Source: Puccinellia tenuiflora (taxonomy: Eukaryota > Streptophyta > Magnoliopsida > Poales > Poaceae). Taken from it: DNA of 64,000 nt. A model generated the notes under the pieces. It did not search any database and was not told the origin of the DNA. It saw nothing but the letters and a program-made list of their open reading frames with translations. Positions 46,062 through 57,930 of the stretch are shown in pieces. Each line of letters starts with the position of its first letter. The stretch's first letter is position 1. The stretch is taken from positions 6,181,037 to 6,245,036 of the forward strand of contig QRDG01000473.1 in NCBI GenBank assembly GCA_012064385.1, read 5' to 3'. Made by a program: the position numbers and the translations under genes.

Positions 46062-49000
46062 ATGGCGTCGGCGTCGCGCGCGCTCCTCCTCTCCAAGCTC
46101 TCGCCCCTCCCCGCCGCCGCCTCCCGCTTCCTCCGCCCGCTCGCCGCCGCGGCGGGGGGCCTCCTCCCGGCCGTGCGGGGCCCGTCCCCCGCCGCGGCGC
46201 CCTGGGCCAGGCGATTCGCGACGCAGCCCGCGACCTCGTCACTAAGGGACTCGTCCCCGAACTGGAGCAACCGCCCGCCCAAGGAGACGATTCTCCTCGA
46301 CGGGTGCGACTTCGAGCACTGGCTCGTCGTCATGGAGCCGCCCGCAGGCAACCCCGGCAACCCCGACGTCTCCCGCGAAGACATCATCGACACCTACATC
46401 AAGACCCTCGCCCAGGTCGTCGGAGGGTATGGCCTCCCTCCTACACCACAATCCCCCCCTCCCGCGCTGATGCGCCCCTCGCATCCGTGATGTTTTCTAC
46501 AACTATGTTTCGATTTGGTTGCCGTAGATGGGATTCGGGGTGGGTAATGTTAAGGTGGTGATGTAGATGTCGTGCTATCGTTTGATGTGATACTAGGCCC
46601 CCTGTTTGTGCACAGAGAACAACTTTCAGCTCTCAGGGTTTTGTTATGTTTGATGCGGTAATAAACTAGTAATGATCTCAAGAATGTTTGAAATTACTAC
46701 ACCAGTTTAGTAGAGACGATTATTCGCTGCTCTGATCACCACTATAACTGTATCTTGAAATATTGTTATTTTTAGCTATACAGGGTTTATTAGAGATTGT
46801 GTCGTAGTGCCAGTCCTTTCTGTGTAGGTCATTGACTAAGGGAGTCTGCTTGTGGCAGCATGAAAATTTCATTTAGTCGGTGCATGTCGGTGTGGTGCTG
46901 TTCTGTTGCACAGCTATATTTGCAATTGTTTGGAAATTCGCGGGCAAGGAAGCAAGTTGAAATTGGGCAGCTGAAGTCTGGTTATTGTATTTTGTAGGTT
47001 TCTTATGTAGGTGATTTTTATCAATTCAAAATGGTTTGTGACTTGAATTGGATAAGTGTGAGAAATGTATGTTACTTACCTGTTATTAGAAAATGTGTTA
47101 TTTTATTATTTGCATAAATGCTTTCTATACATGTTCATTCAAGAATCACAATTTATCATTTGTGTTGATGTTGATTCATACTTGAGGACCATGCTTAGTA
47201 CTTTTAGTTTTTTGAACCTAAGACAGAGTTCACTAACTTCCTTAGACATCTATTGCAGTTTTACCATGTGTTTATGTTTTTGTTTGTCTCTCGTAACTGT
47301 AGCAAACATGGGTTTGAGGACAATAGGACAAAGTCATCCTTGATGTTTTTGTTGTCTCAGGAATAACATGCAATGTATTTTAGATTTTTAGTTATTTATA
47401 ACATATCTTGAATCTATCCTATCTTCCAGTGAAGAAGAGGCAAAGATGAAGATCTACTCTGTGTCAACTCGGCATTATTTTGCATTTGGAGCCCTAGTAT
47501 CCGAGGATGTCTCCTTAAAACTCAAAGGTATTGATCCTCAGTTTCTCACATGAAATTCTTTGTACATGATCTTTATATGAAGGTGACCTCAAATGTTGTT
47601 TTGAACTCTTGGCACTACGTCATTTACAGAGTTGCCTAATGTCCGTTGGGTTCTTCCTGATTCATACCTGGATGTCAAAAATAAGGATTATGGAGGTAAT
47701 GATTATGTACTCTGTATCTGACTAAATTTCCTTGCTATAATATTTTGAAATGTCTGTTGCTTTTTCCGCCAACTAGTTAGATTTACCATTAGGACTTGTA
47801 TTTTTACTGAAAGGCTTAGGGCGTGTTTGGTAGCCCGGTCCAACTCAGAAATTCCCACCCCACCCCGTTTTTGGGTGTTTGGTAGCCTGGGTGAGCTATT
47901 TGGGCCATGCTCACCTCATACCGAAAATGGCTCTTAGCCCTGCCGAAAATCACCACGCATGGGCCCCACCCGTGCGTCGCCTTGCGAGCCCCCGCTGGAA
48001 ACCCCTCTCATTTTCCCCCCACCACCTCCCGGCGCGTCCTCCCAGCTCCACGCCCGCCGCCACGCCTGTCGCCACGCCGCGCGCCTCCACGCCCGCCGCC
48101 ACGGCACGCGCCTCCCAGCCCGCCGCCACGCGCCTCCGCACCCGAGCTCCTAACCGGCGTTCGAGCAGGCGGCAGCAGGCCCCTCACCGGCGTTCCGCCC
48201 CTCCCCCGAGCACGAACCGCCGCCTCCACTCGGCTTGGCGAACCAGCAGCAACCGCCGCCGCGGAGGAGCTCAACCGGCGGCCCAACTGCCACAGAGTAC
48301 CACCACCACCGCCTCTTCGTGCCGTCGCTGAGGAGCCCAAGCGGCGCCGCGGAGGAGCAGAAGCGCCGGAGACGACAACTTCCCGTCGTTCCCGTGCGTC
48401 AGAAATTTCAGAGGACTTGATTGCTTTTTTCGTTTTTTCTTTAAGGACCTTTGTGTAAGAATCTGGACCTCGTTGTAATTTCAATTCGTGGACTCCACTC
48501 TCAGCCTGTCCCGGTTCATACGGTCCACCAAACAGCCTCCCATCTCAGCATGTCTTGACACATGCAGGCCACCAAACAGATAGGATTATCCCAGCTCAAC
48601 CCGGCCCATCCCAGCATGTCTCCATTGGGAAAGCTGTGCTAGGGTGATACAACCTACCAAACACGCCCTTAAGACATGCTTATCCTGTTCCATCGATTGA
48701 TTAATTATCATTCTTGGTATCCTATTTCTGCTGCTGATTGTGTCGCACTCTTGTATTCTAGTTAACACTAAACTGTTTAGTGATGAACATCTCATCATTT
48801 GTATGGTGTGGTATTTGTAGTCTTAGAGTATAATCTTCGCTGCGCTCTGCATCTTCATCCCTACAGTATGTAGTAAAGGATGTCACTAGTATGCAAGATA
48901 TCTATTCAACTATGAAATTCATGGCGATTGGTGACATTTTGATTAATTTTTAAATAAAGCAGGAGCTTATGTTGGCCACTGTCTCTTTTTGGTAATGTTA

Positions 49001-50065
49001 CCAACCACAAACTTCTGTTTCATGATGAAACCTGAATATTACACAGTACACAAAGAATTGATTTTAGAGCTACTCCGTATATGGCAGTGATTGCTTCTGT
49101 AGTTCCTAGTGCTGGTCTAAAGTGTACATCGTCCTCCTGTTGGTATGGTATTTGTGTTGCAGTTGTCTTATTATGGATCGCAGTATATTTAAGATGTAAG
49201 TGCAAATATTTGCTTTGGGAAAGATGCTATCTCGTAACAGTATTTTCTGCTCTGTTCTGGCTTTTGAGCCCCTTGAGGTGGCAGCTCCATTTGTTTCTTC
49301 CCTGGATGATTTGAGCTTGTGCACTATTTTCAGTTTCCATCCATGGCCATACGGTTAAGAAATCTGGGTGTATCTAATGCCTTTTCTTGTATTTCAGGAG
49401 AACCATTTATAAATGGACAAGCTGTTCCTTACGACCCCAAATTCCATGAGGAGTGGGTGAGAAACAATAACCGTGCCAATGAAAGATCCCGGCGCAACGA
49501 CAGGCCTCGCAGCTATGACAACAACAGGTCGAGGGGCATGGAAAGAAGGAGCGGGCCGGCTCCACCAAGTTACCAGCCACCCCCACCCCCACCCCCAGGG
49601 CAGAACCAAATGCCAGCCCGTGATGCTCCTCCAATGGGCCCTGGACAGGGGCAGGCGGGTGTTCCACCAACTTACCAGCCCCAGGCACCAAACCAACAGT
49701 CGGGCTATGGTCCAGGAGGTGGACCAAACTATCCGAATGCCCCGCCCCCACCCCCTGGCTACCAAGGTGCCCCACCCTCTGGCTACCAAGCTGGTAACCA
49801 AGGTTACCAAGGTAACCCTGGTGGCAACATGCACAGTGGTCAAGGCCCAGCCTACCAGAGCAACAACCCTGGATACCAGGGTGGAGGGCCTGGCAACCCG
49901 CCACCGCCACCTTTCCCAGGTGGCAACCAGCCTCCTTACCAAGGCGGTGGTCCTGGCTATGGTGGTGCAGGTAACAACCAGGGGTACCAAGGCAGCGGTA
50001 ACTACAACAATGCAGCACCACCTGCCTACGAGGGGAGAGATGGGCCAGGGAGGAATTACCAATAG
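46062..50065 (+). CDS. MORF8: Multiple organellar RNA editing factor 8 (MORF8/RIP1-like)
   Basis: Four exons: 46062-46426, 47430-47527, 47630-47695 and 49398-50065 (TAG), all GT..AG and in phase, 398 codons. The N terminus (MASASRALLLSKLSPLP..., rich in Ala/Arg/Ser) is a mitochondrial/plastid transit peptide. The MORF box follows: LLDGCDFEHWLVVMEPP, REDIIDTYIKTLAQVVG, EEEAKMKIYSVSTRHYFAFG, LPNVRWVLPDSYLDVKNKDY and GGEPFINGQAVPYDPKFHEEW. The C-terminal half is a Pro/Gly/Gln/Tyr-rich disordered region (PPPPPPPGQ, NQGYQGN), as in MORF8 rather than the short MORFs. MORF proteins dimerise and bind PPR editing factors to allow C-to-U editing of organelle transcripts. Intron 3 (1.7 kb) carries a Harbinger MITE. 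No lesion is seen; this is the clearest functional gene in the window. Confidence 0.96.
47819..48668. mobile_element. Non-autonomous PIF/Harbinger element in MORF8 intron 3
   Basis: The inverted ends are GGGCGTGTTTGGTAG and CTACCAAACACGCCC, with TTA duplications at 47816-47818 and 48669-48671. Length is 850 bp. The middle (47940-48420) is very GC-rich, with open but unrecognised frames, possibly captured DNA. CCACCAAACAG words recur near the right end as subterminal repeats. There is no transposase. Confidence 0.92.
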
Positions 50066-50957
50066 AGAACACTGCTAGAATGCCGTGTAGGAAGCTAGTA
50101 TGAGCTCTGCCCGAGTCGCCCAATGTTGTTTTCATGGGACCTTCATGCACATATCCTCTATCCCTGATGGTGTCTTGAGAACTAGAACCACTACAATCTA
50201 TCTTAGTTGAGTGCTCTTTTTTTCTCTCTTTTGTTGAAATAAAAACCGTGCTGACTATGTTTTCTCATGGAACCAGAGCTTTGATATTTGTTGCCATATT
50301 GTAATAGCAACATGCTCTTTGTGTTCTGTCTATCGGATCCACTGGTTTCAGATGACTGCTGTGTGAGCTATCTATCTTGTCCGGTTCATGATGCTGTAGC
50401 TTGTTTGTAGCGGATGGGAATTCCCTTGCAGATTCTAGCAGTTTCTTTGACAAAGTATATGCACAAAACATACAGATTTCTGTATTTATAGCGGGTGAAT
50501 TGATCCGTCACGACCTCTGTCACTGTTTACATGAAGGGTTGTATGCTCCCGTTGCTTGTTTGAGATCTGGGTCAAGAATTTTGCAGTGGCTGAGTTTTTT
50601 TGAGTATGGTCTTAACCCATTTCAGATCATGAAGGAACTACATCCAAAGGAAATTTAGGCGTTGAATACCGCTATGGCTGGTGTAGTATGGCTTTACAAT
50701 TTCAGTAACAAGAGGTATTTCAAATTGTCAGTCATGCAGGTTCTGTCAATAACTCAATATGTCTTGGACTATGACTGACACAGTACAGCGATAATTGGAT
50801 AGAGCCACAACGAGGTACAGTCACTCCCAGAAATCAACAACAAACTGTGTCTCCATCTAATGGAAGAACTCTGAACTGCTCGAACAAACATGCACACCAG
50901 ATTGACGACATGGAGAGCGCAAATCAAACAGAGAGCAGAGCAAGAGCGGGATGACAT
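50066..50957 (+). terminator. MORF8 3' untranslated region and flank
   Basis: An AATAAA polyadenylation signal lies at 50238-50243, about 170 bp after the stop. From about 50730 the sequence is the 3' flank of the tandem protease copy on the minus strand. No other gene is seen. Confidence 0.55.
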
Positions 50958-52182
50958 CTAATGGTAGTCGAGTCTGGCTCCACCCAAATATGTGAATCCA
51001 AACGTCCCAGATGTTTCCCCATGGCTGGATGACAGCGAATCTTCGTCCTCATCGTCTTGATGGCGCCAGCATGGTATGGGCACCGGCCACCTGTTTCCGT
51101 TATTATATAGTTTTCCACACGTAGTAATGTAATCGGCAAACTATGAGTATACAAAACATCAAAGTGATAAATAAATAAGTACCTGATTAGTGCACCATCA
51201 CTGCCAAATTCATCAACAGTCCTACACAGCACCAAATTGAGGCTAGATTTAGTAGAAAGTATTTTTTTCGAGAAAACACAAAATGTCAATGTCATGCACT
51301 GATATGAATATATAATAATTATATATATACTTAAACATGGCAGGAAGTTGAATATGCAAAACAAAAAATCATGCATATTGATGTTATATAGACAAATTCT
51401 GAAACTAAGGCTGGGTTTTAGAGAAAGTACTATCTTTTTTTTAATGCAAACTATAAGTTATGCACTAATCTCAAGCCTGAACATATATGCTTAACATGAC
51501 AAGCACTTGAATATTCCAAACTAAAATTCTAAATGTGCATACCTTTTCGCCTCAAAAAGTGACAGCACTCGAATAATACAGTCCCTAACCATGAATGGGG
51601 TTTCCATTTTCTTATCATAGAAGTTCATGCCAATAAATCTCCCACTGAAGTCAACCAGAGGCCCTCCAATCCCAGCCTAGCAAACAAAAATGTGACATTG
51701 AAGCAATTTGCATGGAGAAGTCCTATTTATAGTAATGAAGAGATATGGTTTAGTACATCATGTGATGGATATGTCAACTAAGAATATCCTCAAAAGTAGT
51801 ACTAACCTTAGTGATCTTACAACTGGAGTACCTAAGATCTCTGAAATACAGCATGCCGGACCAGTCAGTTCGTCTCCCACAAGTAGCCATTAAGATTCCT
51901 GATTTGAAGCAGCGTCCCACAGCTACTACTTTTGGATCTCTACGAGTTCTTTAATTAAACCGATCTTCAAGAATTCTAAATGAACGAAGAGTTATTCTCG
52001 AAAAAAAAAATGAACGAAGAGGACGGTAATCCTTGACACGAGAATAGCAACATTGTAGTGTAAACTGAAATGTTGCAGTATCCCCTCTTTGCATTGTTTG
52101 TTTGGAAGCAAAACTATAATCTGCAAATGGCACTGTGAGAACTGAGCAGAAAAGGTAAGGACCACATCGTGAACTAACCTTC
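50958..52182 (-). pseudogene. Trypsin-like (Deg-type) protease, truncated tandem copy B
   Basis: Reading down from 52182, the copy starts inside the intron before exon 3 and lacks all upstream exons. Exon 3 (from 52120) begins IVLLPNKQ, but an A/T-rich tract with a duplicated GAACGAAGAG near 51990-52020 breaks the frame. TDWSGMLYFRDLRYSSCKITK-like sequence follows near 51880-51810. Later pieces keep AGIGGPLVDFSGRFIGMNFY, TVDEFGSDGALIR and a last exon ending at 50958. The segment GIGGPL matches the region around the catalytic Ser of S1-type proteases, but with Ile-Gly-Gly where GNSGG is usual. It is not functional. Confidence 0.8.
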
Positions 52183-52497
52183 GCATGACATTTGAGTTTG
52201 AGTAACAAGAGAAATTTTAGTCACTAGTCATTACAGATCCCGTCAACATGTAGAAAACTTGGACTACGACTGAAACAATACATATGAACATCTACGACGT
52301 GTACTGATTCAGTCCGTCTGTTTATAAATGCTTTCGAAACACCCATAAAATGTTCAGCTACCACAAAAACTAGCAAACGTTAGAGAGCCCCAGTGAGGTA
52401 CGTTCAGTCCCATAAATAAACACCAAACTTTAGAACATGGTTTGGACGACATGGAGAGCTAAAGTCAACCATAGTGGAGCAAGAGTCGTACGGACAT

Positions 52498-53866
52498 CTA
52501 ATGGTTGTCGAGCCTCTCTCCATCTATATATGTGAATCTGAATCTCCCAGATGTTTCATCATAGCCAGGTGGGCGTGAATCTTTGATCTCATCTTCTGGA
52601 TGGCGCCAACATGGCATGGGCACAGACCACCTGTTTTTATTCGACGGTTTTCCAAACATAATAACGTTACCGGCAATTTTCTTTATGCAAAGCATTAAAT
52701 AATAAGTAGAGAAGAATGCATACCTGATTGGTTTACCATCTCTGCCAACTTCATCAACAGTCCTGTCAAACCCAGCAGCAAACTAAGGCCAGACTTCATA
52801 GAAAGTATTCTTTTCGGGATAATGCAAAATGTCACGTTATACACTGATCCGAAGCCTGAATATGTATGCTTAACATGACATGCGCTCAACGATGACAAAC
52901 AAAAAGTATTGGTTTACATACCTTTTTCCCTCAAAATGTGCCAACACTCGAATAATACAGTCCCTTAACATGAACGGGGTTCCTATTTTCTTATCATAGA
53001 AGTTCATGCCAACAAACCTCCCACTAAAGTCAATCAGGGGCCCTCCAATCCCAGCCTGGCAAACAAAAAGTGAAATTGAAACAGTTTCCATGGAGAAGTT
53101 GCCACTTGTAATGCTGAAGAGACATGGTTTAGCACATCATCTGATGGATACGCTAACTAAGAATATTCCCAAGAGTAGTACCGACCTTAGTGATCTTACA
53201 ATTGGAGTACCCAATATCTCTGTAATCAAGTGTGCCCTACCAGTCGGTTAGTCTTCCACGTGCAGCCATTAACACGCCTAATTTGAAGCAGCGTCCCACA
53301 GCTACTACATTGGGGTTTTCAAGAATTTTAGGATCCCACTGATCTTCAAGAATTCTAGCTGGACGAAGAGGATTGAAATCCTTGATACCGACAAGAGCAA
53401 CATTGTCGTGTAAATTATAGTGTTGCAAGATCCCTTCTTTGTTTGGAAGCAAAACTGTAATCTGCAAATGGCACTGTGAGACCATAGCAGAAATGTATGG
53501 GACCAGATCGACTGTCATGAACCAACCTTCAAGTTTTCAGCAATCTTATTTCCATCGTTAGGATCCCTAACCAAACTTGCCGAAGTAAGAATGGGGGTGC
53601 ATTTATTCCATTCAATAAATAAGCCTGTGCATGCAAAAAACCTCGTTTCTCCTGCATACATACCGCAGTTTTCATTGATAGCCCAGTTGAAACGTGGAAC
53701 AGTAAATAGTACATTGCTGTAAGATTACCGCTGAATGAAGCAAGTGAGACAACACATCGGGGTAAATTATAACAGATTGTTTTGCTTAGTTGTCTCCAGA
53801 CACCTTTACCAGAACCATATACATCCCCAAAAGTCTCTTCAAAAGTATTAACCAATTTCAAGCGCT
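52498..53866 (-). pseudogene. Trypsin-like (Deg-type) protease, tandem copy A
   Basis: Exon pieces in order: from 53866 (RLKLVNTFEETFGDVYGSGK, GVWRQLSKT, CVVSLASFS); ETRFFACTGLFIEWN-like to NDGNKIAENLK; from about 53460 ITVLLPNKEGILQHYNLHDN, VALVGIKDF and NPNVVAVGRCF to GRLTDW, where TAG interrupts the frame near 53237; then AGIGGPLIDFSGRFVGMNFY to AHFEGKR; TVDEVGRDGKPIR; and a last exon RWSVPMPCWRHPEDEIKD to LDNH and stop at 52498. Introns have GT..AG ends. This matches a grass family of trypsin-like Deg relatives. The usual GNSGG is replaced by AGIGG, so even intact members may lack protease activity. The TAG and the missing 5' exons argue for a pseudogene. Confidence 0.83.
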
Positions 53867-54000
53867 CTGCTCAAATGATAGTGGCATAGTATAAGTTGTC
53901 AGCGGCACAGGAAAGCTGTAAATGAGCGCAACCCATGACCAAATTTTACACGCATTGACTCACCACTGATAATCTACTAACTATATTAAAGTCGAGCGGA

Positions 54001-54700
54001 TTCTCGCGCTGGGAGGCCTCCTGCTACTGTAGCTAGCTACAGTAAGCACTGTAGCTAGCTACAGTACTACAGTCGCCGATCCGAGCCGTCCGCCGGCGAT
54101 CCGACGGCCCTCGCGAGGCGTCGATGATGCTTTTACAAAAACAACCCTCCAGAAGCCGTAAATAGAACCCGCAGTCCACGACTCTGCACTAGGAATGACT
54201 AAATTGTAATTTCAACAAACATCGGGCACCTATCTGCAAAAACGACCGCACAACTCCCCTCCTCCCTTCTCTTTCCTGCTCCCTCTCTTCTCCCTCCCGC
54301 ACACCCGGCAAGCCGCCGCCGTCGCCGACGCGAGACGCCGTCGCTGCAGGCCTCCCCAGACGAATCCAAGGACGCCACGAGCTCCGCCGTCCTCCTCTAC
54401 ATCTCCCTGCCAACGGACGCAAGCCAGCAGGATCGGAATCGAGCGGATCGACCACACCTTCACCGTCTTGCACGGCCGGAAATCGCCGCCGCCGCCGACG
54501 CGCACCCCCGCTGCTCCGCTCCTTCCCGTTCGGCTGTCGGTGCACTCCGTTATGCAGGTGCTCTTCTTGGCGAACAGTAAGCTCAAGCGCATCTACGACC
54601 TGGGCGGCTCCTCCAGAGGCGCTGGACCTCCACTCCGGCAGCGGCCGGTGCCCCTCCAAGCATTTTCTTTCATTTTTTGCATTACATGATATTTTCTTGC
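54001..54700. other. GC-rich segment near the Helitron 5' end
   Basis: CTGTAGCTAGCTACAG palindromes occur twice near 54036-54065. From 54240 to 54690 there are overlapping open frames on both strands, including a plus-strand stretch MQVLFLANSKLKRIYDLGGS. This could be a captured first exon, but neither strand is clearly coding. Confidence 0.35.
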
Positions 54701-55239
54701 AGATGTTTAAATTTCTGTTCTGTTAGGTTTTCTCCTCTGGTCTGTCTAGATTCATGGCTGGCGGGCATTCTGCACATAGTCGTGTCACCATCTCCTTTTT
54801 TTTCGGACGGTTCCTCACAGCTCTGCCGACATGCTCCATGCTTAAGATCATCAAACACAGAATCACTCAAGGCCTGTCTGTCGACTGAATGGCACATTTG
54901 GTTTCTGTCTACTTCCAGCACTTCCCAATGGTTTTGTTGTGAACCTGATTATCCTCTCAGTGTCTCACAGTCGTAGATTGTCTCAAACAACGTCTACAAA
55001 TTAAAACATCACATGATCTATTTATTTCTGTACAAAAAGCATGCAAGCGTCTCAACTCTCAATTGAAGGAACTAACCAGTAGACGTATTTTCCTAGGCAA
55101 GATGTAAAATATATAGATTGTTTTGAATAATTGCAGTGTCTTCCTTCTGATGATAGACTTTGATACTTTCATATTCTACCTTCGAAACTTTCATAGACTA
55201 ACTGGTGGCCTCACATTTTTACTTGGTTATTATGTGCAG

Positions 55240-55496
55240 CGCAGCTAGGCATAGATTTTATGGTAATACCAGAAAGGAAAGAATGATGTTGGCTTTTTTG
55301 CTGTTCTTGAGTACTCAAAAATTGTTGCAAGTGATGGATATCACACTTCGGCTTTATTGTTGGCAACTGAAAAGAAGGGTGTTTGTATTGAGCTGAATAG
55401 ATAAAATAGTTGTCAAAGAAAGATAATAGCGCAACTAGGATCTCATTTAAGGAGGCAGCTAGCATCTGATTTCAGAATGAAATACTTCACAAGGTC
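55240..55496 (+). pseudogene. Captured exon-like fragments in the Helitron
   Basis: One frame reads DGYHTSALLLATEKKGVCIE, a stop, then AQLGSHLRRQLASDFRMKYF and TRSSE before a GTAATC donor-like site. The peptide is protein-like, but I do not recognise it. The in-frame stop shows it is not a working exon. Confidence 0.4.
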
Positions 55497-55908
55497 CTCA
55501 GAAGGTAATCTATGTTTTTTTTATCTTCAGATATACTTTAAATATTTCTTCTTTTCATCCTTAATGATACTTACATAGCATCGTAGCTTGCTTCTGTAGT
55601 TCTTTGGAAGTCAGTGCGGTACATGAAAACTTATTATATTTTTCTCATGCCATGGTGTACTACCAGAGCTATTGATCTCATTTTTAGCATCTGATTTCAG
55701 ACTGAAATACTTCACATGGTTCTCAGAAGGTAATCTATGTTTTTTTATCTTAAAATATACCTCAAATAGTTCTTCTTTTGATCCTTAATGGTACTTACAT
55801 AGCATCGTAGCTTGGTTCTGTAGTTCTTTGGAAGACAGTGTGGTACATGAAAACTTATTATATTTTTTCCCATGCCATGGTGTATTACCAGAGCTATTAA
55901 TCTCATTT
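55461..55908 (+). repeat. 225-bp tandem duplication
   Basis: Units start AGCATCTGATTTCAG at 55461 and 55686 and share nearly all sequence, including TACATAGCATCGTAGCTTG and CATGCCATGGTGTA. Each unit begins with the same exon-like end and donor-like AGAAGGTAATC, so a capture-derived exon end was duplicated. Confidence 0.88.
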
Positions 55909-57181
55909 CTAATAGATACAATTGTTTGCAACTTTATGGATGGTAGTATGGGTAGCATTATTTGAAGTGTCCATCCCCTCATCATGACTTAATCCAATGT
56001 TCATGCAGATAACATATTTTAACTTTTCGTGTCTGTAGAAAGTTTGATATGTTCTCACTCAATAATGACCAATGCATATGGGATCAAACAATGCGATTTC
56101 TTCATCACATAGCAGTATATTTAAATTCTATTTTTTCCCTAATTTCCATCCGCATTTTTCAGTTGTATTTCTCAACTTTTAACAATTCTGTTATGTTTTA
56201 GAATGACCTAGAAATATGGACATGTAGGTACATACAGAGCCTTCATCTCCCGTGATGTGCTGGCTCGCTGCCATGCTGCTTCTCCTTAGTTACATATTCA
56301 AGCCATCTGATAGTTAAAATTGATGTGTTAGTGTGTAAGCTTAACTTCTCTACCACTTGAGAAGTAAGAACGTAGCTATAGCAGAACCAAATTATTAAAG
56401 CCCATAATGAATTGGGGAAGATAGCAAAAAAACTCTTAACAAAATATCTATGGTCCCTATTATTTAGTTGGATTTTTCTTTTTCTGGCAAATCATTAGCT
56501 GAAATACTCAGCCGCTATGCATAGGCTGTATATCAACCAAGGCAATTCGTACATTATCTTGCTTTTATCTTACTAATACAGTATTTGAAGCTAGAATTCA
56601 TAATTGTTCATAAGCTGACGAATGATGGTATGGAAGATGTATGCAAAAAGAAGAGATGTAGCCAGTAAATAATATGAGGAGTTTACAGGCAGAGTTTGCT
56701 TTGTTTTCTGGTTGTGCGTGTTCTTTATATGATGGGCTTGATCTCTTATGTTGAGTACACGAGTTACTCATTGCCTTTAACTTTTCTTCCCTTGCAGGTT
56801 TGCAAGCTTATTTTCATTTGCATCTAATGAAAGTGGGACATGTATTTTCTAAAAGTTCATGCATGTCTGTTGATATGGTATATAATGATATTCACAAAGC
56901 CCTAGAGATTGGATCTTCTTTGAAAGTTTAATAAATTTTGAGCTACGCATGCTAACTAGATCTTCAAACCGAGGTAGATAAACCCCTTCCCTAAGGTATT
57001 CGCAACTTTAGTTTTTTAACTGTCACAGCTATTTGTGTTTGATTACTCACTGCAATTAGTAAAATGCTTCAATATATAACATCTGCTACTTCTTCAATTA
57101 AACTTCTATTTGCTTCCAAAAGTATGTCATATATCTTTATGAGCTCATTAATTTCTTATGATTATTTGCCACTATTTTTCA

Positions 57182-57300
57182 GGTGGAGGCAATTGGCAGT
57201 ACCCATAGTAGTTGTGGTGGCGATGCTAAGCTTCTTCCGAGGGAGGCCAACCAGACTGGCATTGCTCTCTTGCTCCCAGCTTATGCGAGTGCACAAATAT
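57182..57300 (+). pseudogene. Captured exon-like fragment in the Helitron
   Basis: After TTTTTCAG, one frame reads VEAIGSTHSSCGGDAKLLPR, then EANQTGIALLLPAYASA, open for about 40 codons. It looks like a host exon picked up by the Helitron. The source gene is not recognised. Confidence 0.35.
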
Positions 57301-57930
57301 CCTCTTTCTGTACACTCTAGCGAAAGTGTAAATATATTTCTTCAGTGGATTTATTATGTTCTTTCTGTACGCTCTAGCTAAAGTGCAAATATATTTCAAG
57401 TGCAAATATATCTCTTCAGTGGATTTATTTCTGATAAAATAATACCATTTTGAGAGGTTGAAGGTATCATTTATGCAGATAAACTAATAATTGTAGTTCC
57501 AGCCGTGTAGAAGGATATTTCCTCTAGAGTTTCTACAATGGTTATAAAAATAAAATTCAATGGTTATCTTACTCTTCTGGTGGGTTATTGTTTAAGCACC
57601 GCTTATAGCCATTGTGTACATAAAATTTCTTCTTCCCATATGAAATGCATATGCAATTCCTCAAATTATATATCAACAAAAAAAATAATGATTCATATGC
57701 AATTTCCACAAATTACATATGCACTTCACTAAATGCTCATAAGATGCACATCTCCTAATTACGAAGCTTAATTACTTATTTATGCCAACATACAAACTTA
57801 ATAAGACCATCAAGTTTGCCAACTGTTCAAAATTACCGTAGCATTTCTCAAAGTTTTCGAATTTCCAACATTTGAATATACGTCAAACACATTTTCTCTA
57901 ATTACAGTTAAGAATTCATGGCAACATACG

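Noticed and set aside
48008..48484. Long frames within the Harbinger MITE in MORF8 intron 3
   Set aside because: High GC removes stop codons on several frames at once. No frame shows a recognisable domain; captured DNA is possible but not shown.
49394..50150. Long open frames opposite and shifted within MORF8 exon 4
   Set aside because: They arise from the Pro/Gly-rich repeats of exon 4. Only the MORF8 frame continues across all four exons in phase.
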